A stretch of 64,000 nucleotides of DNA from Heterostelium multicystogenum (taxonomy: Eukaryota; Evosea; Eumycetozoa; Acytosteliales; Acytosteliaceae): assembly GCA_003667245.1 (NCBI GenBank), contig RCNN01000117.1, positions 1 to 64,000 of the forward strand. Reading direction: 5' to 3'. Below are positions 35,088 through 45,578 of the stretch, piece by piece. Position numbers and translations under genes: made by a program. The notes below the pieces were generated by a model. That model did not search any database and was not told the origin of the DNA. It worked only from the letters and a program-made list of their open reading frames with translations. Numbering within the stretch: the stretch's first letter is position 1; each line of letters opens with the position of its first letter.

Positions 35088-37429
35088 TTAATGTTTATTA
35101 TAAATTAATATGGTTCCAGAGGTATCTGTTGAAACCAAATAGACACCTGCGTTATTGTCTTTGTTATTTTGATTGATTGGTGCGAAGATGGTGGCAGTGA
35201 TCGGTTTGTTGAGTGCAGTGAGGAATTCGCAGCTTTCAATGGTAAGTTTGTGTGGCTTGGCATCTTCGTTGTATGATGGGTGTTCGGTGAAATTCTCCCA
35301 GATGTAGATATGGTGATCTTCGCTTCCAATGATAACAGACTTTCGGTTGGGTGATACAATTGGTTTCACTTGGTAATTTTCGAGGTGCATTCCCTTATAC
35401 TTGCATATTCTTTTGAAATCTTTCAATGAATGTTGTCTAATACAAGAGTCATTTGAACTAATGAGAAGCTGTGGGTATTGAAGTTAGCCAAGTTGATGAC
35501 AGAGATCCTCTGGTTGGATTAGTACTTACACAATCTTCATGAGAAGGACTCGTTATAAGAGTGACACCAGTAATTTTTGGACCTTTTCCTTTTTTACCAG
35601 TATGGTTCTCGCTAATATTGAATTTGTGAATCAATTCAAGGTTGGCTGGACTGCATATTAATATATTTCCGAGATGGGATGTGACAATAAGATAGTGTGG
35701 CTTGATCGATAGAGATATGGTTGTAATGAATTCTCCTACTTCTGTTTGGACAATTGGTTGATCTTCAGTATTATTAATTGACCATTTTCTAATGATTCCG
35801 TCCAAAGTTGATGAATAAAACATTGACTGTGACTACGGTAAGATGTTAGTAACCATTATAATAATATGTTAAAATTGATGTTGATTTACTTACAATGTCT
35901 AGACTTATTGAAACTACAATGTCATTGTGCTCGAAAGTCTTGATACATTCGTGTGTGTTGTTGTTTATTTCCCAGAGTTTGACTTTGGTATCGATCGAAG
36001 CTGTCAATAATCGGTTGTTACTCATCCATTTGATATCTAAAATATGACCAGTGTGTCCTGCAAGACTTGCAATTGGTTCTGGATTGAAGTATTCGTGGTC
36101 GTTTGAATCATCTGCTGAGATCTGGTTAAGAACTTTCCAAATCTTAACGATGCCATCAGAACCACCGGTTGCCATCAGTGTGCCATCCAAGTTAAAGTCC
36201 ACAGCCCAAATTGAGCCACTGTGTCCTTTCACAGTTTGAATCAGACTAAAAGAGGTGCATAGCTCCTTCGATTTCTTTTTCAAGTTATTTGGTACACTGT
36301 TATTGGTATTGTTACTATGATTATTATGATGATGGTGCAGATTCTTGAGCCATCTTGAAACTCTTCTTTCTTGTTTTTCACAATTAGTACTAGTTTGACT
36401 ACTATTAGTATTATTATTATTACTGCTATTGACTGTATTGTTGTGGGTATTAGAGTTGGCTATATTCGACTGTTGTGGTTGTTGTTCGTAAATATTGTTT
36501 TCGGATTGTGAATATCGTTTAATTAGTTTTCTTAATCTGCCAACATTTTCTTGTGGTTGTTGATTTGATAGTACTGGTGCGGATTGATGATGATGTTGTT
36601 GTAAATTGCTAGAGTGGGCTTCTTTGTGCTCGATGGCTGATTCAGAATGAGTTAGCTCTGCCCTTTCTTTGTTACTACTGAATAAGTTGTGCAACTCTTC
36701 ACGCTTAGTTTTGATTATACTGAAAACCTTTGAGTTTCGCTTAGTCTTAACGGTGTTCGTGTTGTTTCCCTGTTGGGATGTAGAAGAAGTTGTAGTGTTA
36801 TTAGTATGCTGATGAAAATGAAGTGAGCTCATCATGGGGGAGGTTGAAGGAGATATGTTTGGTGAAGTGGAAGGGGAGGAGGAAGTAGATTGTGTTGGAG
36901 AGTCTTTCGAGAGTGTAGTGTGTGCTGACTGAGGAGAAGAAGAGGCAATGACTTTACTTATTGAACTGATACTGCTGCTTGACGACGATGAAGTCGTAGA
37001 GGACGAGGAAGAGGTAGTAGTGACCGTTGATTGAGGTGTTGCTATTTGGATGAGCGCAGGAGCTGATTGGATTGGTGAAGGCAGTGGGGTAGTTGATGGC
37101 GGCAGTGGAGACAGCTTCAGGCTTTCGATGTTCGTGTTGATTCCTGTGCCGCTGTTTCTTAGCATGTAGTGGTGAGATCCACCTCTTGGAGTCAGGTTGC
37201 CAGGCGGCGAATTCCAAGAGGGGTTGGTCTCCAATGCATCGTAGAACATATCGTCGTCATCGTCGTTGTCGTCCTTTGAGTAGAGGCTGCTCGAGCTGTG
37301 ATTTTCCGTGTTCTTGTAGAAACTTGAATGAAGATGTTGTACCAGTGTGTCACGCGATCCACTTGTGTTCAGGGTGGTGGAAGTCGGTACACCACCACTT
37401 GAGAATGAAAGGGTGGTGGTTGTTGCCAT
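35088..37429 (-). CDS. WD40 protein of the WDR44 type with a long low-complexity N-terminus
   Basis: Minus-strand exons 37429-35894, 35826-35530 and 35468-35088, in phase and unbroken. The first 390 or so residues are Ser/Thr/Asn/Gln-rich. The WD40 propeller follows: GHSGSIWAVDFNLDGTLMAT with GSDGIVKIW, GHTGHILDIKWMSNNRLLTA with TKVKLWEI, TFEHNDIVVSISLDI, and SSTLDGIIRKWSI. Further blades hold HLGNILI, the basic insert KKGKGPKITGV, LLISSNDSCIRQHSL and SVIIGSEDHHIYIWENF. The basic insert between blades and the NDS.IR segment are features of WDR44-like proteins, which bind RAB11 in recycling traffic. The Rab link is inference from family. Confidence 0.85.
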
Positions 37430-39948
37430 TATTAAACTCTAAAATTTGCAATTGACCTAAACGACTGCTGTGTTATCTATTTTACAAATACCTAATATTA
37501 TATCAATGCAAATATCTAATTCTAAAATAGTAAGTAAGTAATTAGAAATCTCTATAGATTAGCTATTTAAACTCTATTGTTGTTATTGTTCTGTTGATAC
37601 TATTTGGAATTGTTTATATTGTTGTTACTGATGATGAAATGATTAAGTTAAACAAGTTGATTGAGAATAAATAATACTTCTAAATATGATATGTGTTAAG
37701 CTAAACATTACAATAGCTTTGGAAACCAGGATAGCAATGATAAATAATAATAATAAAACAGCTCTGGACAACAATAAATAATAGCATTACATACATTATT
37801 CCCCTACTGCCATTAGTCCAATCGATGTTTAGTTAATTACCTGTGAGGTAAGTGTTGTGTGTTGGTAATAGTTGCCATTTCTTCATTCTTTATTAATAGT
37901 GTTATTAATATTGTTAAAAACACACACACCCACTAATACATAGCACGACAATAGCGATACACTCATTGGATAGATGGTGGTTATAAACAACTAAATAAAT
38001 ACAGGGTATGACAAGATGAGATTGAATAGTTTACCTTTTTATTATGATAATATTGTTTGTTGTATTTGTTATAACAATGACATCGTACGACACACTAATT
38101 CTTTCTCTTTGTAACAAAAAAAAGAATAAATTATATTTCTATTCTATTTTATTTTATTCTTAGTTTTGTTTTATTTGTTTGTTTGTTTGCTTATTTGCTT
38201 GTTTGATGGTTATTGTTTATTTAGTTGTTGGTTGACTAAACTAATAAATATCTAGCTAGGTCTTGATTATGAATTTAAATGTTTTCAATTTTGTGTTTTT
38301 ATTCACAATTGAAGATTATTTGGTAAATAACAAAAGCAACATGTGCAAATGGAAATTTAAAAGTGAAAAAAAAAAATAAAATCTGCTAAACCTGGGTGGA
38401 GTATATCGCTCTGAATGATGTTATTTGTTGCGATAATGCTGGACTACCACAGACCTCCCACACCTTTGGATTAATTAATTTTTGTTTAAAAGATAAAACC
38501 TGTAGAGATATAAATTATTATTTGTTTGCTTTATTTGCTCACACACACTGTACTATTTAAGCGAATTACAACCCACACACTACAACTAAACAAAGACTTA
38601 AGAGAATAAGTGTCAAAGTGGATTTATTTATTTAAAATTGTACACTGAGTAAAACCAAATAAATATTTTTATTAATAAAGCTGTTACTTACAATTTGTTG
38701 CAACAAATTCAGTTTATCTATATCTATCTTTATCTTATTCTTATTGAAATTGAATTCAAAGTAATATTTAACTTCACTTTCACTTTTATTAATAAATAAA
38801 TTAAATAAATAAAATAAATATTTATTTAAAAGATGTGTTTTTTCTATAATTATACTTTAGTACAATTAATTACGTAATAATTAAAAATAATAATAAATAA
38901 CAAGAGGAGAATTTATTTATAAATAATAATGAAATTATTCAATCTATTCTTATTCTATTCTAATCAAAGCTTGTCTGTCTGCTTATTGAGTTACTTATTC
39001 CAACCTACACTCATGAGGCAATTTAAATTAAAACCATAATTAATTGCTATTTAAATATATTTATGTTTATGATAACCCCTCAACCTGCTTGAATAAGGGA
39101 TTATTATTTCAATTGATTTTTTATGTCAGTTTTTTGTTTTTTGTTTTACCATTGAGCATCATGATGTCAAAGTTTGTTGCGACAAAAAAGCACCATGAAA
39201 TGTAACTATTTTGGTAAACAATTTTAGAGTTCCATCAGATTAATTTATTTATTTTTATTTTTATTTTTATATTTTGGTGTTATTTTTTTAAAACAATCAT
39301 TTCCATTGGAATAATAACTATAATTATAATATTATACTTTGGATCGTTTCTTATTCCGTTTTTGAAGATTGAGATTTCTTATATTTTGACTATCTATAAT
39401 TTTCATACTACACTTTGTCATTAAAAATATAATTATAAATTTAATGGAATTGTATACTTAAAATGAACTTATATTAGATGGCTTTTTGATTCTGACATTG
39501 CCACTGTGAAACTTTAGAGTTGACCCAATGGAGAGTAGATCAATGGTCATATTCTTTACAAGTTTCTTAGACAACCTTTGCCATAAACCATTGATTATTA
39601 GTCTTGGTTAATATTTTTGAATCCAAGATATTTTTAGTATATAAATATAAGAAATTTTTCAATTCAAAAATTACTCTCCTTTCCTTCAGGTTGGAATTCC
39701 ATCTTTCCTTGTAATAAAATGTCTTTGCCATCCTTTGATTGTAATACTTTGATCAGTTAATATCCATTGTTTAGTAGTAAGTAAGTGGTGGGAAACACAG
39801 ATAAATCTTACAAAAATTATATTTGTTGAAAGTGTGTATGCATATATCTAGATATTCTAATTTAGTTCATGAGTTATGTGAGATTATATATATATCAGAT
39901 TATACGATTGTAATAATATTTTTAGATTGTTTATTTATATTTATAATT
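37430..39948. other. Intergenic, 2.5 kb, between diverging genes
   Basis: Very A+T-rich with CA-rich patches (for example near 37920 and 38540), which in dictyostelids can be developmental promoter elements. No gene, tRNA or repeat family recognised. In-frame codons upstream of 39949 (from 39823) exist, but I place the start of the next gene at 39949. Confidence 0.45.
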
Positions 39949-41272
39949 ATGTTAATGTTTGATTTATCTATACACATTGGACCTTCAATTATATTACTAC
40001 TCTTACTCATCTTTGCAAATGAAACTGTGTTGAATGTTAAAGCGCAATGTGTCAAGTGTCTAGATATAGGTGATCAATGCAATCCTGCAACCTCTAACAA
40101 ACCAATGGGTTCAATCATTTTATCTTGCCCATCTAATTCAAAGTAATATAGGCTTAATTCCACGAGGATTCTCATATGCAAGATCTAATCGTTTTTTCCA
40201 TTAATATTAATAATTAGATGCTATCAAGGACCAAATTTATTATTTCCACCAACATGTGTATATGCACTCGAAAAAGATGAACCATGTATTGACAGTATTC
40301 AGTGTGGAGATAGTTTGAAGTGTATCGATGGATTTTGTATACCGTATGGATTTGCGGGGATCGGTGATCACTGTGAAAGAGATACCGATTGTGTACAACC
40401 AGATTTGAATTGTATCAGCAAAGTGTGCACAAATTTAATATATAATCGATGTAAGAACAGTGTTGGTTGCAAAATAAACGAACGTTGTATCAATGGAGTG
40501 TGCAACCCTGTGCTAGAGAATGGAATGCCATGCAACGACTCAAGGCAGTGTAAATTCCTGAGTGTTTGTGGAACTCCGAGCTATCTCATGCCCAATTCTA
40601 TATTCGATCGATATAAACTACCAAAGATTTGTGTTGAGCCCTTCACCCTCCAAGAAGGAGATCCATGTGAATTAAATAGTCTATATGCATGTGATATTGA
40701 TAAAGGATTATCTGTATGTTCAATAATATTAGCTATGGTAGCAACACAATACTAACAAACATTGTATTTTGACTGTACAGTGTTATAAAATGGTATGTTC
40801 AAAGTCACACGTAGGTAAATCACCTAATTGTAATGATGAGAGAAGTCCGCTTGACAAGTGCACAGGAACCAATGTTTGTATGTGTGTGGATAAACCATTT
40901 ACTCAATCTAACTATGGTGAATGCAAGAGGGTAATCAAGAGTCACAACGCCTCAATAGCAGCAGTTGCACTCGAGTTCCAGAATTGCTACTATTCGAGCA
41001 AATGTGCTATTGTCTATCCACCCAGGAAGTATTCTTGTATGATACAGAAATGTGGAACAGAACTCATCAGTTATGTAACGAGTCCGGCAACCATACCAAA
41101 GTGTCCACCGTCCAACCGAACTACTATCGAAACGACTCCGCCTAACCCGCCACAGCTTACATTCTCACCGCAAGCAGTGCAAAGCAATCCCAATACATCT
41201 AATAGCATCCAAAACAACAGGAGTCTATTTGCTATAGTATTAATGGTCGTCTTTGTTTCCTTGTTTATTTAA
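39949..41272 (+). CDS. Cys-rich secreted or GPI-anchored surface protein
   Basis: Exons 39949-40142, 40218-40713 and 40781-41272, all in phase. A hydrophobic signal peptide (HIGPSIILLLLLIFANETVL) supports the start at 39949; the frame is open further upstream but adds only odd hydrophobic sequence. The ectodomain is a string of Cys-rich modules with the pattern C..D..C....C...-C, for example CGDSLKCIDGFC, CERDTDCVQPDLNC, CKINERCINGVC and CNDSRQCKFLSVC. It ends with a Pro/Thr/Ser/Asn-rich stalk and a hydrophobic C-terminus (LFAIVLMVVFVSLFI) with no tail, as expected for a GPI anchor. Similar Cys-rich surface proteins are common in dictyostelids. The role is unknown; adhesion or coat function is a guess. 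Confidence 0.78.
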
Positions 41273-41747
41273 TTCTTTCTATTTGGTAGATCCTCAATGA
41301 CAAGTTCTCTTTGTTCAGGAGTCATCATTCCCCAGCCACCAATCTCCTTTCTGGATCTCGAGCATCCCCAACATAAATCACTGGTCGGATCCATTTTACA
41401 AATATCTACACATGGTGTTCTAATACCATTTCTAAACAACACACAAATGATATTCATCAAAGTAAATATGGTTGAATACAACTTATTATTAAAACCAGTA
41501 TCGTTTACCTTTCTCTGATATATACTTTTGAAATATCAATTACCTCACCTTTATTGTTCTGCATGATTATACTTGTTGGTGGTTTTCTTGTTGTTTTTGT
41601 TGTTGTTGTTGTTGTTTTACTAGTGGAGCAATATTGTCGTCCACTTGTGAATTGCGAAAGGAATATCGGCGATGTATATTTATTTAGAAGCTGTATTGAT
41701 TGTTTATAGATAGTGCTGTTGTTGATGTGTACTTTTATTACATTCAT
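41269..41747 (-). CDS. DUF1289 protein, probably mitochondrial
   Basis: Exons 41747-41510 and 41431-41269 on the minus strand, in phase. The N-terminus is rich in Ser, Thr, Lys and Asn with few acidic residues, like a mitochondrial presequence. The C-terminus is a DUF1289 domain: RTPCVDICKMDPTSDLCWGC, then SRSRKEIGGWGMMTPEQREL. The four Cys (C-x3-C, C-x2-C) suggest metal binding. DUF1289 is mainly a proteobacterial family, so mitochondrial ancestry is likely (inference). Its stop codon overlaps that of the gene on the other strand within TTAA. Confidence 0.82.
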
Positions 41748-41952
41748 TCATGTGCATCTATATATTCATATGAAATTGATTCATCTGAAAATGAACTCGG
41801 GATTTGGCAGGTGTGGTATTGACAGTGGGTCGAACAGATTCGAATTGAAACAAACATGAAATGGAAATATCAAAATAAAATTACGACTTGCTTGCACAAA
41901 TTCGGTCGGTTTGTTTGAGGCTGTACTGTTTTGTAAGGCTGTTTAGATTATA

Positions 41953-41975
<23 letters not shown>

Positions 41976-41985
<10 letters not shown>

Positions 41986-42792
41986 TGCTGCTGTTGCTTT
42001 TGCTGTTCATTTATTAGTTGCAGTCTTTCAATTTCATCCTCTAACTTTAAACATTCAGCTTCGATTGCATGGTTCTTGTGTACCAGCTCGAACCATTTGT
42101 TCTGGTTGGACTGCAGAGTCTGCTGGATTTGTTCTTGATCTAGCTTTCTGTTGATGTTGATTTGTTCGATCATTTTAAGGTTTTCTTTCTGTTTCGATTC
42201 GAGTTGTTGTACGAGCTGCTCTTTGCTCTCAATGTATTTCGACCAAGCTTGTGCACCAAAACGCTGTAACAGTTGCAAATTCATTACACGTGTTTCTTGA
42301 TGCTCCGATTGTGATTTCGCGTTATCTACGGCTGATTTCCATGCGTTTTCATCTTTTCTTGCTTCATCTTTCGGTGCTTCTACTCTGTACCTTGACAAAT
42401 CCAGTTTCTCCATTGGATCTCCTTTTTCCATTCTATTAAATTCATTCTCTAAACTATGAAAATTCTATAAGATATAATATAACCAACAAACAGTATTAGC
42501 ATCAATAGTAGATAACAAAGTAAGTAGACAACAACAACATACAGAAAAATTAAAACTATGAGGTAAAGGCAGTTGTGCAAGATAATCTGGTGGAGCAAAC
42601 TTTGTCATTTCTTCTCTAATCATTTCATTTATAATATTTTGCTCCTCTATTTCATAGAATACAATCTAGTAGTTAGTATGAATCAGTGAAGGTGGATTAT
42701 GATATCTAATTATGAAACTTACCTTCTGTAATAGGTGCATCTATATAGGGTAGAGAGTCAACCAACTCTGATCTTTCAATTTGTATCTTCAT
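41976..42792 (-). CDS. bcas2: BCAS2/SPF27, pre-mRNA splicing factor of the NTC/Prp19 complex
   Basis: A core subunit of the Prp19-associated complex, needed for spliceosome activation. Exons 42792-42723, 42665-42543 and 42464-41976 on the minus strand. Landmarks: LVDSLPYIDAP at the start, as in BCAS2 (VVDALPYFDQGY); FAPPDYLAQLPLPHS; SLENEFNRMEKGDPMEKLDL, then SRYRVEAP; and a C-terminal coiled coil from ENAWKSAVDNAKSQSEHQ to EDEIERLQLINEQQ. The tail ends in poly-Gln. Exon 1 has one base too many to join exon 2 in frame, so either the donor is atypical or a base was inserted. Size fits the family. Confidence 0.88.
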
Positions 42793-43199
42793 TATCTTTA
42801 CTTTATTAATAATATCAAACTATTTATTATTTATATATTTATATACAATGGTGACAATCTATTTAGGCCAGTAGGGTCAGTCAGTTAGTCAGTCGTCAAA
42901 CAAAGAAGATAACTAATTATGAGAATGTTTATTTGAATAGCCTAAGAAGAAGTTCGATTAACTCATGTGGCAGGTGAGTTGCTGTTGGGTTGTGCTAAAA
43001 TTTTAAAAAAATTAAATTGTCACCACTGAATGATAATCAACAATCACATTAAAAGATATTATAGTTATTATTATTCAATAGAAAGTTGTATATTACACAT
43101 CAATATTAGTTTGTTAGTTATAGTTTAGTATCGTATTGTCATAATCATTGTCTTGTTTGTTGTAGAATAATATATATAAGTAAAGATAGATAATAAATA
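42793..43199. promoter_or_regulatory. Divergent promoter of BCAS2 (-) and clathrin light chain (+)
   Basis: 0.4 kb of A+T-rich DNA between diverging starts, with TATA-like stretches just upstream of 43200; no other feature. Confidence 0.45.
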
Positions 43200-43899
43200 A
43201 TGTCTGAATCAATTTTCGATGATACTGTAGAGAGTGTTGAAGTTCACGAGGAAATCATTGAGGGTGACTATGAGCCTGTTGATGGTGAAACTGTACATGT
43301 CGTAGAGGACGACTCATGGTCGACCTCTGGTGTACCATCTGCCACTGCCACCTCACCACAATCCAATAACAACCACGCCACTTCAAAACAACCTCAACGA
43401 CACCAAGCCAAAAGTATCAGAAGTAACCGCTGCTATGAGGTAGGCTATTTGGCGAGCATTGCAGCTTTAACGATATTAACTGTTTGATTGCACAACTTTA
43501 TAAAGAGACTTCAACGAGAAGCACGAAAAGAATTTAGCAGAGAAGAAGCGAATTTCAGATGAGAAGAAGCAGAAGAAGATCGAGGAGGCCAAAAAGTCAT
43601 TGGAAAACTTCTATGTAGAGAGAGATTCAAAGAAAAAGACTGCTTTAAAGAACAACAGAGATCACAACAAGACATTGGAATCTAACAATCTTGCCGCTTC
43701 CTCTGGCAAGGATGACTCATGGGAAGCTGTTGTCTCAATGATTGACATCTCCGCCAAGCCAGCTGCCACATCAGCTGCTCACCACACCACCTCATCCACC
43801 AACAACAAGGATGGAGAAAAGCCACAACCAGTCACACCAGCCAAAGATACTTCCAGAATGAAGGAAGTATTGCTTCGTCTCAAGAATTCTAAAAACTAA
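43200..43899 (+). CDS. clc: Clathrin light chain
   Basis: Binds the clathrin heavy chain and tunes coat assembly at the plasma membrane and trans-Golgi. Exons 43200-43439 and 43506-43899. The acidic N-terminus (EEIIEGDYEPVDGETVHVVE) precedes a linker. The heavy-chain-binding helix reads DFNEKHEKNLAEKKRISDEK and KKSLENFYVERDSKKKTAL, with the family's typical LENFY segment. The C-terminus has the conserved Trp (DDSWEAVVSMIDI) and ends in RMKEVLLRLKNSKN. Exon 1 contains an extra base at about 43378-43387; with it removed the frame reads NNLNDTKPKVSEVTAAMR and joins exon 2 in phase. About 215 residues, like other protist light chains. Confidence 0.9.
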
Positions 43900-44054
43900 A
43901 TCCCTACAGATAAGATAAGTCAAAATACCTTTATCTATTTAAAAAACTATAGAAACATAATATACACCATGATAATAATAAATATTACCTAAAATTAATT
44001 GTATTCAATATAAATGTTAACTAGCTTTATTCGAAGAAGCTTGTTATCAATTGC

Positions 44055-45325
44055 TTAAGTTGTAGTGGTTGTGGAGGTCGAGGTGGAGGTCGAAGTTGAA
44101 GTTGTAGTTGTGTTTGGAGTAGTTGATGTAGATGTTTGATTCTGATTATATTTTAATAAGGAGTTGCTTGTTAATGCTACTTTTGCCATACCGGCATTCA
44201 GGTTTCTGAGCAAATCGCATGCCATACAAATATCGTTGGAACAGATGTATCCGCATCTGTTACAGTTTCTTTGTACCGGCATTCTAGTCTCCTCTCTGAA
44301 TGCAAAGTTCTCGGCAGAGTGAATGATGTCAATGATTACAGATGGTCTTGCCGCTTCTAGATCTTTTAAGAAGTCTCTGGCATGACCACGATACGCATTT
44401 GGTGCATAGATACACTCTGTAGTAAAGTAGTCAAGCTTCTTAAAGTAAGCATACATAACAATTTCTTTCTGATAGGTATATTTAAATGGTTTCGATCTGG
44501 GTAGAGTACCTTCGGATCCAGTAACAATATTGACACAACGCTGTAGTCTAGGAACATCTCCTCTCAACACTGTGCGCGATACAAATGATTAATGATTGAT
44601 GCGTTTTATTAGGTCTACAATCTACTTACAATTCATCAAGATGGTTTCGGCAATGTCATCTGCATTGTGACCGGTTACAATCTTGTTTGCGCCAAGTAAA
44701 ACAGCGCCTCTGTCGAGCGCCTGTCTACGAAATACTCCACAAAATGTACAGTTGTTCTTTAGTCCTATTTCTTTGACGATTTCATCCATTGTCCAATCAT
44801 AAAGCTCCTTATATGATAGGATCTTCAGTGGGATTTGATATTGCTGTTGGTTTCGCTTTACAGTTTCCAAAGAGTCGTCTCTATATCCAGTGATACCCTC
44901 GTCAATAGACAACAAGAACAAATCCAATCCGTAGTCATGTCTTTTATTTAATAATGTCATTATCTCTGCTAATACTGTTGAGTCTATAGTATTATCATTA
45001 AGGAAGAGTACATATGTTAGATTTGAATTCAGGTTGAGGTCTCAACCATTCAATGATGAAAGTGATATGTACCTTTACCACCAGATGCACCAATAGCAAC
45101 TCTATCACCTCTTTGGAATAGGTTATTGGAAACAATTGTATGATGAATTTCATCCTCAAACACCTGATAGAAACATTCCTTACAGATCATTTGAGATGTC
45201 TTTGGTCGCTTTAGTACAGGTCTCTGTACATTGCAAATTTCACATAGCTTTGAAGCTCTCTTTCTAGTTGACTTTGGTGTTGAAGTAGTCGTACTTTCAT
45301 TATTATTATTACTTGTACTATCCAT
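44055..45325 (-). CDS. ctu1: Cytoplasmic tRNA 2-thiolation protein 1 (CTU1/NCS6)
   Basis: An adenylating PP-loop enzyme that thiolates wobble uridine 34 of tRNAs for Lys, Glu and Gln, with the URM1 sulfur carrier. Exons 45325-45072, 44983-44630 and 44569-44055 on the minus strand, in phase and unbroken. Zinc-finger Cys pairs CEIC and CKEC sit near the N-terminus. The PP-loop is [16 protein letters not shown] across the first intron. Further motifs: [58 protein letters not shown], and a C-terminal [19 protein letters not shown] zinc site. The Thr/Ser-rich C-terminal tail is a lineage addition. Confidence 0.95.
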
Positions 45326-45578
45326 GTTTAAACAGATCTGATTAATCTGGTTAATCGAATTAATATGAGACTCTGGCGCCTCCCACTTTTCCAAACTCAC
45401 ACAAAAAACGAAGAAATTTTTAATAAATTAGTTTTGGAATTCGAATTCCAAATAACCGGATAAACATTGAATATACTTTTCTCGATATAAGATATACTAT
45501 TTCTTAGTTTTTACAATTTATTATTATAATATTAATGTTGACATATGGAATCATTTGAGTATATTTGATTGGCTAGTT

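Noticed and set aside
39823..39948. Longer N-terminus for the Cys-rich surface protein
   Set aside because: The extension adds a non-conserved hydrophobic stretch ahead of a complete signal peptide beginning at 39949.
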